Below are positions 7,664-15,308 of a stretch of 64,000 bases of DNA, one piece after another; position 1 is the first letter of the stretch, and every line of letters starts with the position of its first letter. A program made the position numbers and the translations under genes. The DNA comes from WTKD01 sp965243525 (GTDB lineage: Bacteria; Spirochaetota; Spirochaetia; WTKD01): NCBI GenBank assembly GCA_965243525.1, contig OZ251568.1:1116001-1180000 (forward strand), written 5' to 3'. Under the pieces are notes generated by a model. The model saw only the letters and a list, made by a program, of their open reading frames with translations, made no database searches and was not told where the DNA came from.

Positions 7664-8225
7664 TCAATCCGCTAACGAGTGATCGCATAATGCGTTGTAC
7701 ACACAGTGGCGACATTTGTTGACGTTTGCTGAAAAGGGGGCTTGCATATCAAAATTTCTGAGATCGTGCAGAAGCTGTTCAAAAGCGTTTTGTTTTTCCG
7801 GTGCGACCGACGGGAGGGGCACAATATAGGTTTTGTTGTCAGCCATGCTGTACAATCCAAGTGATTGCACGTGATACCCCATTTCCGTCAGGCAATGATA
7901 TTGAGCATAGAGCTGGAAGATATACCCATCGTATATGGTCTTGATACGGTGCTTGCGCTCGGTCAACCGGTCCGTCGTGATGTTGAACATATCCAGTTTG
8001 CCGCATACATTGTATTTTTCGCTATAGATTTCTAATCCCATCAATATTTCTTGAGCTGTCGTATAGGATTTTGTATCGATACTCTTGTGAGCGTTCAGCC
8101 CTTGAGTTTGGTGATCCCGGTGATAGAAATGCTTGGACGTGGTTCCATAGAGCTGGTGGAAATAAATCGAGCGCGGGCAGAATAATAAAATCATTCAGCA
8201 AAGATATTTGCATATAGGGTTCCAT
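7664..8225 (-). CDS. cas4: Cas4 nuclease, interrupted by a frameshift near the N-terminus
   Basis: Cas4 trims prespacers and checks the PAM during spacer uptake. The natural start is the ATG at 8225, which has a strong ribosome-binding site (AAAGGAG, 7-8 bases upstream) and gives MEPYMQISLLNDFI. Between about 8189 and 8180 the frame shifts by one base; the rest (FCPRSIYFHQLYG to the end) lies in the next frame, open from an ATG at 8194 (176 residues). All four iron-sulfur cysteines (FCPR and CRHC...C near the C-terminus) are in the second frame. Translation from 8194 would lack a ribosome-binding site. Either a real mutation, a recoding event or a sequencing error. Confidence 0.85.
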
Positions 8226-8244
8226 CCGTGTTCTCCTTTATCGA

Positions 8245-11200
8245 TTATTGAGCATGCCGTTGGATAAACTCATACCACACCTCGTCCTTCAAATTGGGTT
8301 TGAATTTTTCATGATTTGTTGTTTTTTGCAACTGTTGAAGCATTAACAACCCCTTGAGCGCAATATGATAAGCGCCATTGCCATCTGCATCCTTGGGCAT
8401 ATGTGCGGGAGCTTTGGCAGGATCACGGGTATCAAAGAAATTGCCGTTCTTATCCTTCACCGGAGAAATTATCCAATCTTCATTTGTACCTGTGCGGCTG
8501 TTGCGGATCTGCAGGATGAGTTTGAGAGAAGCAATCATACCCTTGAAAAAATCAGATGAAGACTGATTCACAATCGCTTGTTTGAGTTCTCTGCCGTCTG
8601 CATAGTCAATTCCGTATTTTTGAAACAGGGCCTTCAGTTCGGCGGTCAGATCCACTTCTTTCGTAGACCATTCCTCCTTTTTCGTAGGTGATTGATGGTT
8701 GTTGTTAGAAGTGTTTTTGGAAGATATTAATCGCGTGCCATAGGTATAGATAGACCATTTTTGTTTGCTCCCCGCTGCCTTGTTCGGAAACTTCTTGTAA
8801 TCAAAATCAAAGCAAAATAGATTTTCATCGGGGAGGTAGCGGATGGCATCAAATTTTCCAAAGAATTCTTTGGCCTTTTTCTTTGTTTCGTATCTGGGAT
8901 AGAGCAAGTTGACAAAACCCGTGGCCGGACAGACTTTGGAGGTGTGATAGGCTGGCACGTAAAAGATAAATCCTGTCTGTTTTCCTAATTTTTTAAAACT
9001 TGTAGAGGGAGCGGTCAACTGTAGGGCGTGCATCACTCCGGCGGGTTCGTGATCGTTCCGTTTTTTGAGCACCAAATAGTTGAGCTTGTCGATTAGTGCC
9101 TTTTCTAGCTTCTGATACACTTGTTTTTCAACCTTGAGACGCCCCTTTTTAAAACCGAAACTCAAGTCTTCGAGCGCGATGATGGCATTATGTTCCAACA
9201 TCAAAGTTGTAAGCCTGTGTATGACTTGGGACAAATAGCCTTCCTTGCGGTCCTTGATTTTGGCAATTGTTTCCCACGACTTGCGAGCCTTGTCCCGGTC
9301 TTTTTCTGCTTTGTCTAATAATTCGCGGTAGTCGTTTTTATCTTTCTTTTCTTTGTCATCGTGCGGCTTATCTAAGAGAAAGGGAATATTCAAGCTAGCT
9401 TGCTCCTCGATTTCGCCTTTCTGGTTTATAAGACTGTAATAGGCAAGATGACGCTCTCCCCGGTCGATGCCAATCACTTTGATCTGGTCATTGTTCTTCA
9501 AAAATTCATTCACCTTGTCGTTAAACTTGGGAACTTCCGGTGCTTTAGGCGCTTTAAAGTTGACGGTGATCGGTACATGGAATAAATATTTTTTCTCCGC
9601 ATAACGTTTGTCTTTGATAATCGGATATGGCTGGCGTTTCTTGGGATTATTGACATGATGCCCCATCTGCCAGGTATCTTTGGAGTAATTGATGGATGCC
9701 TTGCGATAGAAGAGCTCCGCATTACCACTTAGCTTATATACCACGTTGCGCAGATTTTCTTCGCTGAACAGGGCCTTCCAATAGAGGGTTTGCAGATTTT
9801 TTCTTCCTGTTGAATATTTCGAAAAATCTTTGTTGTATATCCGAAATAGGAAGAGTTTGCCCTCATCAACGCATCGATCTATGTAATCTGCTGAAACATC
9901 TTGAAAGGTGATTCGATATCCTTGTGATCTAACGGCATTGACAAAATCGTTAAAGTCATCATACTCTGATGAGTTTTTTAGATTAAATTCAAAATCAAAG
10001 TATTCTAATCTGGCTCTGTAATAATCTATAAATTTAATCGCATCTTGTTTGGAAAAATTATTGTTGTCTTGGTCGCCTTTCAGATAGCTTCGTTTCTTTC
10101 TAATTTCATTAATTTCCGGTGGCAAATACTTGTTTTTATGTCTCTCCAATTGTAGGCTTTGACCGACATACTCTCCTTCTGTTTCTCTGCGGCCTACCTT
10201 ACGTACAGTTTTTCCATCAATTACCATTAAGTTTTGGATGTCTCTTGATGCATCAGCAATTTGTTTGTACACAATTTTTTGGTAACAGTCCCCCTCTGTA
10301 GGCAAATCATCAGCAAAAAGCTTGTTATGTTTTGGGTGCATAACCGCCAGGTAATAATTGTCTTCTTTGATCAATATCACGCAGGTATTGTCTTTCTCCT
10401 TGTTTTTATCCCAACCATCAGCCAAGGTTGCGTTGTCAAAATTGAGCTTATACTTCTCCACGCTAAAGGATTTTTTGGTCAGATAATTGCGGGTTTGGTC
10501 ATAGAGCGGAACAATACGCTCCAAGGCCTTATAGAGAACATTAAACTCTGTATAAAAGCTATTATCCCCTTCGTATACTTCTGCTTTTTTCTCTTCTTTG
10601 GGGCTTAGTTGGATGTATACCGGTTTAAAAAAATGAAACAAATCCAAAATAGGGTCTAGGTAGGTTTTTATCTGTAAGACCAGATTGCTTTCAGAATTTT
10701 CATCCCCGTTTTTTTTAGTTTCCTTGATTTTTTCTTCTTCTATCCCGGCATAATCGGTCAAAATTTGCTGAACCTGCGGATAGGCAGCTTTTATATCGCT
10801 CAACATTTTTTTCGGCCCGGAAGTCGCAGACGGTTGCGTTGAGAATATATCACTCTCCTCACAAAAATACTTCAGCAGGGGGCGGTCCTTTGCCAATTGC
10901 ATGATTTCATCGGTGATGCCTTGATCTGAGTCTTGCCCTTCGTTTTGTTGGTTCTCCAATTCATCGCCCTCAAATTTTTGCATATAAAATTGCAAAGCAT
11001 TGTGGACCTCATCAAACGAAAAATAGGATTTTTTGAGCCATCGTGTTTCAGCGTCGTTGAATTTTTTTGAGTCTCTGTTTTTGTTACGGCCCAGGAGTTT
11101 TTCTCTAACATAATGTTCCAGGGAATTTTTGATGAATCGCCAATCACCAAATATTGCCTTGGATATCTCCTGGATGGCATCGTTATTCCTGACATACAGA

Positions 11201-12312
11201 TTCTTTTGATCTGCATGTTTGAAGGCCTCTGACACCCTCTGTAACTGCTCTTCGATATTGAGCGGTTCTTCCTCTTCTTGAGTTTGCTGCGGTGCGATTA
11301 AGGTCCCTTTTGACACCTGGAAGGCATGTTGAATCCAATCGCAAAGTTCGGCGTCGTGGGTAATCCCCTCTGATCTATAGGAAAAACCAGTGCGATCACT
11401 GAGGATCTGTTTATACAATTCATCCATTTTGGACTTGTGCAATTGCTTTTTTAGACTGTTTTGATCAGTATCCTTGGAATTTAGTTTCTGCGCGCGTAAA
11501 TTAATCAGTTCATTGATGCCTTGTATCTTGCGGTTCCTTTCCAGACTCTTGCCTCCCAATAAAAGGTTATAATGATCGATACCACTTTGATTGAGGCAAC
11601 GGTTAAACCCACTGAGCGTGAACACCTCGTCCAATGATGTTTGGTGCAGGTCTAACTTCTTGGGTACATCCTGCAATTGTTCAAACAAGAGTGCATCCAA
11701 TCTCTTGATCTGTTCATAGCGTTCGCTATTGATCAAAAATTTGAACAGGTTTTCATGCACAACGCGATGGGCAATAGAGGTGCCTTGCGCCTTATCTGTG
11801 TAAATATTTTTTCTGTTTTCATGAAATCCCTTAAAATAAGTAGTCCTCTTGTCAAAATCCCGTATAATCGAAACCGGATCAGAGATATCAGGTACTTTGT
11901 TTGCGTGGGTTTCCAACCAGGCGGGAAGTATCTTCTTAATGAATTTCTCGTTGAACAGATCTTTGTTTTTTAACCGAGTCGCAATCTTCTTGCGCAGTTT
12001 GGCTTGTGCATTTCCAAGTTCTGTTTGATAGTCTTTATTGTTCTTATCACCGCGTAATTGAACATATGCATTTTTATAATCTTCCAAGTCTTGTATCGAA
12101 AACTGAAAACCAGCCAACCGCTCCTCGATAAATGATTTGTGATAGGCATCGGCAATTTTTTTTGCCTGCTTGTATTTCTTGGCCAACACCTCATCTCTTT
12201 GCAGGAAGCCGTATCGTTGAATGTGTTCCTCGGTGGATTTGTTTGGAATGAGTGAAAACCGCAGAGTTTTAGAAACAGCATACTGGTTTGTAAATTGATC
12301 TAATGATTTCAT
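8245..12312 (-). CDS. cas12a: CRISPR effector nuclease Cas12a (Cpf1)
   Basis: 1355 residues from the ATG at 12312 (MKSLDQFTNQYAVSKTLRF), which has a clear AAGGAG site; the open frame extends to 12366 without one. Cas12a processes its own crRNA and cuts DNA next to a T-rich PAM. RuvC motifs: Asp in IGIDRGERHL (about residue 950), Glu in ALEDLSFGFKKGR (about 1048), Asp in DADGNGAYHIALKG (about 1308-1310). The Nuc-domain Arg is in LQIRNSRTGTNED. It is 50-100 residues longer than common Cas12a proteins; low-complexity insertions (e.g. TQEEEEP, NEGQDSDQG, NTSNNNHQSP) explain this. First gene of the cas12a-cas4-cas1-cas2 operon. Confidence 0.97.
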   Translation of the reverse strand: MKSLDQFTNQYAVSKTLRFSLIPNKSTEEHIQRYGFLQRDEVLAKKYKQAKKIADAYHKSFIEERLAGFQFSIQDLEDYKNAYVQLRGDKNNKDYQTELGNAQAKLRKKIATRLKNKDLFNEKFIKKILPAWLETHANKVPDISDPVSIIRDFDKRTTYFKGFHENRKNIYTDKAQGTSIAHRVVHENLFKFLINSERYEQIKRLDALLFEQLQDVPKKLDLHQTSLDEVFTLSGFNRCLNQSGIDHYNLLLGGKSLERNRKIQGINELINLRAQKLNSKDTDQNSLKKQLHKSKMDELYKQILSDRTGFSYRSEGITHDAELCDWIQHAFQVSKGTLIAPQQTQEEEEPLNIEEQLQRVSEAFKHADQKNLYVRNNDAIQEISKAIFGDWRFIKNSLEHYVREKLLGRNKNRDSKKFNDAETRWLKKSYFSFDEVHNALQFYMQKFEGDELENQQNEGQDSDQGITDEIMQLAKDRPLLKYFCEESDIFSTQPSATSGPKKMLSDIKAAYPQVQQILTDYAGIEEEKIKETKKNGDENSESNLVLQIKTYLDPILDLFHFFKPVYIQLSPKEEKKAEVYEGDNSFYTEFNVLYKALERIVPLYDQTRNYLTKKSFSVEKYKLNFDNATLADGWDKNKEKDNTCVILIKEDNYYLAVMHPKHNKLFADDLPTEGDCYQKIVYKQIADASRDIQNLMVIDGKTVRKVGRRETEGEYVGQSLQLERHKNKYLPPEINEIRKKRSYLKGDQDNNNFSKQDAIKFIDYYRARLEYFDFEFNLKNSSEYDDFNDFVNAVRSQGYRITFQDVSADYIDRCVDEGKLFLFRIYNKDFSKYSTGRKNLQTLYWKALFSEENLRNVVYKLSGNAELFYRKASINYSKDTWQMGHHVNNPKKRQPYPIIKDKRYAEKKYLFHVPITVNFKAPKAPEVPKFNDKVNEFLKNNDQIKVIGIDRGERHLAYYSLINQKGEIEEQASLNIPFLLDKPHDDKEKKDKNDYRELLDKAEKDRDKARKSWETIAKIKDRKEGYLSQVIHRLTTLMLEHNAIIALEDLSFGFKKGRLKVEKQVYQKLEKALIDKLNYLVLKKRNDHEPAGVMHALQLTAPSTSFKKLGKQTGFIFYVPAYHTSKVCPATGFVNLLYPRYETKKKAKEFFGKFDAIRYLPDENLFCFDFDYKKFPNKAAGSKQKWSIYTYGTRLISSKNTSNNNHQSPTKKEEWSTKEVDLTAELKALFQKYGIDYADGRELKQAIVNQSSSDFFKGMIASLKLILQIRNSRTGTNEDWIISPVKDKNGNFFDTRDPAKAPAHMPKDADGNGAYHIALKGLLMLQQLQKTTNHEKFKPNLKDEVWYEFIQRHAQ

Positions 12313-12386
12313 AAAGTTCTCCTTATGTAGATAATTGATCTGTTGGAATATCATCGCGCAGATCAAATTCTATGTTTCATATAAGC

Positions 12387-12426
12387 TATAATTCCAGGAT
12401 AAAATTAAAATATGTTTATGTAAATA
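12387..12426 (-). promoter_or_regulatory. Upstream element shared with hsdM and the DUF4917 gene
   Basis: About 40 bases (TATAATTCCAGGATAAAATT to the following TGTTTATGTAAATA) match, with four to five differences and a small gap, the segment at 15103-15140 upstream of the DUF4917 gene and 21203-21240 upstream of hsdM. It lies 75-115 bases before the cas12a start codon. Probably a shared promoter or a shared recombination site. Confidence 0.6.
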
Positions 12427-12741
12427 ACGTTTAATAATTAACTAAATTATAGCAGTATTTGTTTATAAAGGTAGTTTCTTAATTTTTGTAAATACAGCGG
12501 TGTGTTGGGCAGATGACTCCAAGAGGCAAGAAATTATATTATCTCTGTTCATCTCGTGGCCGTGCGTATTCTGGTCCCTATTTTTCGGAAGCCCTGCTCA
12601 TTTGTAATAGTTGATTCCTGATTCCTCGCTACAGAAATTACGCAGCCAAAAGAGGATTTTGCGCCTCCCTTTTTTGCATATGTATCAAAGAGAAACGTTC
12701 GCAAGAAAAACTAGGGAAGGTCATCCATTAGAAAACCTCTG
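12427..12741. other. Intergenic region between cas12a and the DUF547 gene
   Basis: About 315 bases, AT-rich next to cas12a and more mixed near the DUF547 gene. No gene seen. A stretch at 12521-12556 faintly resembles the CRISPR repeat (AAGAAATTATAT then ATCTCT) but too weakly to call. Confidence 0.4.
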
Positions 12742-13575
12742 TTATGGACTGTTAAGACTCCAGTCGTATTCATAACTGATTTGTTTTATTGTACCGTTTC
12801 GTATCTCTTCTGCTAGTTGTCCCTGGAGGTTCCGAGCAAAATATTGGAACAGAGCTTTTTTCGTTCCGCCAAAATCACTTATATACCAATCAAAAATACT
12901 GGACACTACGATCTTTTTGTTTCCAATTTTACGAATTCCTCGGGGGTGGTTCAGATAATCCTGCATCGCTTTGTTGAGCATTGCTTCCATATTCTCAGCC
13001 GTATACACAGTCGAGGCCAGATTTGGGCAACCGATACTAGCGCAATTGACGGCATAATGGATACGTTCATCACTCCAGATGGGTCGCAAAATCCTGTGCT
13101 CGATATCGTTTAAGCTTAGTTCTTCCCCACGAATAGTGAGCAATTTCTTATCCCAAGGGCCATTGCTGAACACTCCCGGGGATATGTCTATGTCGGTGAT
13201 TGACGAAACAGGATAATGATCGAGCACCACTTGAATAGTTGTGGCATTATACAGGTTAATCCAATATGCTTGTTGCTCGCCACGGGTGTAATCGAAAATA
13301 TTTGTTTCGGAGAGAGCATCGATATAAGCTGACAATTTTTCTTGATCCGCATCGGTTACCGCTCTGTAATCGAATTTGTTAATCCCATCGGTATCCTCTT
13401 TAAGGTATTCCATCAGTAATTCTTGAAAACTCTCATAAGATATTTGCTTGGTAGAATCAGCATTATGCTTTGTCCACACATCCCATAAGTTTGACTTGGG
13501 TGCAGCATACAAAATTCCTGCAGCAGTACCCAGGAATAATACACTCTTTAAGAAAAACAAAATGATCCTTTTCAT
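12742..13575 (-). CDS. Exported DUF547 family protein
   Basis: 277 residues from the ATG at 13575, chosen because MKRIILFFLKSVLFLGTAAG is a clear signal peptide; the frame stays open to 13695. The DUF547 core is recognised by AYWINLYNATTIQVVLDHYP near residue 105, the block LSLNDIEHRILRP and the segment IHYAVNCASIGCPNL near residue 190. The family is found in many bacteria and plants and may have a papain-like or transglutaminase-like fold; its activity is not known to me. An orphan CRISPR leader and decayed repeat lie 140-220 bases upstream in the same orientation and may now serve as its promoter region. Confidence 0.88.
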   Translation of the reverse strand: MKRIILFFLKSVLFLGTAAGILYAAPKSNLWDVWTKHNADSTKQISYESFQELLMEYLKEDTDGINKFDYRAVTDADQEKLSAYIDALSETNIFDYTRGEQQAYWINLYNATTIQVVLDHYPVSSITDIDISPGVFSNGPWDKKLLTIRGEELSLNDIEHRILRPIWSDERIHYAVNCASIGCPNLASTVYTAENMEAMLNKAMQDYLNHPRGIRKIGNKKIVVSSIFDWYISDFGGTKKALFQYFARNLQGQLAEEIRNGTIKQISYEYDWSLNSP

Positions 13576-13718
13576 AGTGTCCGCATATTTGTTAAAAATG
13601 AAACGACGCATCATAAGGTATGATACTATGTTTTTCACGGGTTCTGTCACTGTTGTGTGATGTATTGGGCAGGCACGTAAAATATGATCCCTCATATCTC
13701 CATTAATTTGGTGCAGAT

Positions 13719-13792
13719 ATCAGCGGGATAGGAGTTGAGTTTTGCTCTTCTTAGAGAACTATTTTAGTTTGAATGCTTGTTTTGTGTGGATC
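13719..13792 (-). repeat. Orphan CRISPR leader fragment with one decayed repeat
   Basis: 13757-13792 matches the repeat-proximal part of the CRISPR leader (6228-6260) at 29 of 33 aligned bases with one 3-base gap. Directly next to it, 13719-13756 keeps the leader-proximal end of the repeat (GCTC(T)TCTTAGAG) and faint similarity over the rest; the crRNA stem is no longer foldable. Orientation is the same as the main locus. It is a remnant of a second array or of the leader end of an older one, on the far side of cas12a. Confidence 0.8.
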
Positions 13793-13859
13793 GTTGTGTA
13801 TATAGGATGTGATCTGTAAAAATGTCAGAACTCAGAATTGTATCTCCATTCTTTCTACA

Positions 13860-15095
13860 TCAGGGATAGGGAATCGTTGTATAGTCAAACAAAATAATTG
13901 TTTTCTTTTGAAACAGTAATAGCGCTTTTTCATAATCGTGTTTATGAGAACCTTTACTGCTTGAAATATAAACATTGTTAATGGAAGAACGGTTGATAGC
14001 ATTAAAAATGTGAGCATCATTTTCTGCGAGTGAGCTGCCGAAAATCACAATATTTCCTGATAAGGAAGATAATTTTTCAATGCATTTTTTTAGGTATTGA
14101 TTGTTATTAATCTGTTTTACTTTGTCTTTACTTTCGTTGGCAAGAATGCAAATAATATCTCCTTCATCCGCTTGTATGATCTCTTCCAATCGTTCATATA
14201 GGGCCCTATTCTGTTTTTGAGTTATTTTCCTTATGGAGGAGCCATTCTCATAGATGTGAAAGCTTCCGTGTAAAAAGAAAATATTTTGATGACTCTCTCC
14301 TTGGAGAAACTCACCTTGAATAAAACCATCATTAACATTTTTTAACTTTGGATGTTTTTTTTCCTCTTCCCATATTTGATCACAAACTCGTTTTATATCT
14401 TTTACTTTCCAGTTTTTCTTTCTATTTTTAGAATACTGTCTTATTGATACTTCAAATTCTCCCTTTTTGCATTTGTTCAGATTAATCGGGGAATCAACAT
14501 TTCTAATGATTATATGTATTTTCCCTTTTTCTCTTGCTTCTTTGATTTCTTTGTAAATATTGTTTTGTGCTTGATCTAGATCCTTTTCTTGAAACAAAGG
14601 CGTGTTTATAAAAGCAACAGCCTCCTGGTTCTCGGCTTTTTTAAATTTCATCAAAAGTAAATACAAAAAAGTATCATAGTTGAGTGTGAAATAGTTGGTA
14701 AAATTCTTAAATAAAAGATAGATATCTTGATTGGAATCTTGATAGATACACCTTACTTGTTCTCTAACGATACTTGAAGCAGCTTTCATAAAATCATATC
14801 TAATTTTTCGTCTTATATAATCGTTCAAGAATAGATAGGTTTCTTTTTCTTCGTTCAGGGATTTGCTCAAAACACCAATGAGTTTTTCTACATTATAGGA
14901 GTACTGTTGCATTTTACTTTTAATCTTTTCGTATATTGATTCTTCTTTTAGCATTCTTTCAAAGATACTTTTATAATCAGTCTTAACACCCAAAGAATTA
15001 TTGAATCCATTTCCTAGCAAAAGATGATTATTAGAATTTTTGTCTACATTATTTAAGAGTTCACTATAAGTAATCAATTCTGTACGATTTCCCAT
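13860..15095 (-). CDS. SIR2-like DUF4917 family protein, probable defence protein
   Basis: About 411 residues from the ATG at 15095 (MGNRTELITYSELLNN); an upstream ATG at 15119 would add eight residues that lie in the repeated promoter segment. Motifs of the SIR2-like fold: LLLGNGFNNSLG near residue 25 (nucleotide-binding loop), FTLNYDTFLY, IFFLHGSFHIY, and GSSLAENDAHIF near the C-terminus. These place it in the DUF4917 group, related to NAD-binding SIR2 proteins. NAD depletion during phage infection is a plausible role by analogy only. It lies between the type I restriction operon and the cas12a region and shares its upstream sequence with hsdM. Confidence 0.75.
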   Translation of the reverse strand: MGNRTELITYSELLNNVDKNSNNHLLLGNGFNNSLGVKTDYKSIFERMLKEESIYEKIKSKMQQYSYNVEKLIGVLSKSLNEEKETYLFLNDYIRRKIRYDFMKAASSIVREQVRCIYQDSNQDIYLLFKNFTNYFTLNYDTFLYLLLMKFKKAENQEAVAFINTPLFQEKDLDQAQNNIYKEIKEAREKGKIHIIIRNVDSPINLNKCKKGEFEVSIRQYSKNRKKNWKVKDIKRVCDQIWEEEKKHPKLKNVNDGFIQGEFLQGESHQNIFFLHGSFHIYENGSSIRKITQKQNRALYERLEEIIQADEGDIICILANESKDKVKQINNNQYLKKCIEKLSSLSGNIVIFGSSLAENDAHIFNAINRSSINNVYISSSKGSHKHDYEKALLLFQKKTIILFDYTTIPYP

Positions 15096-15300
15096 ATTGG
15101 ATATAATCCAGGATATCATTAAAATTTGTTTATATAAATAGGTTATTTAAGTACTTAATCTCTTTGTTATAAGAAGCTTACAAATCAAGACGCATAATCA
15201 ATCTGTCGTGCAAGGGGCTAATTGTTCGCGGGTCGCGCACTGTGAAGGTATCGTGCGCATAAGATGCCTTCCTGATCTTCAAGTTCTTCGATGAGTTCAG
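15083..15300 (-). repeat. 218-bp direct repeat, left copy (serA 3' fragment plus promoter region)
   Basis: Gap-free match to 21183-21400 with about 18 differences (roughly 92% identity). It contains a 25-codon fragment of the 3' end of serA with its stop codon; the fragment differs from the real serA end by one residue (R to S) and otherwise by silent changes. The remainder is the intergenic sequence that leads into the DUF4917 start codon. Confidence 0.93.
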
Positions 15301-15308
15301 TTAATCGG

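Noticed and set aside
12521..12556. Possible further decayed CRISPR repeat (AAGAAATTATAT...ATCTCT)
   Set aside because: Matches are limited to AT-rich positions and there is no terminal TTAGAG; chance is likely.
15083..15300. Insertion sequence ends flanking the hsd operon
   Set aside because: The repeats are direct, contain a serA fragment and have no transposase gene or terminal inverted repeats.
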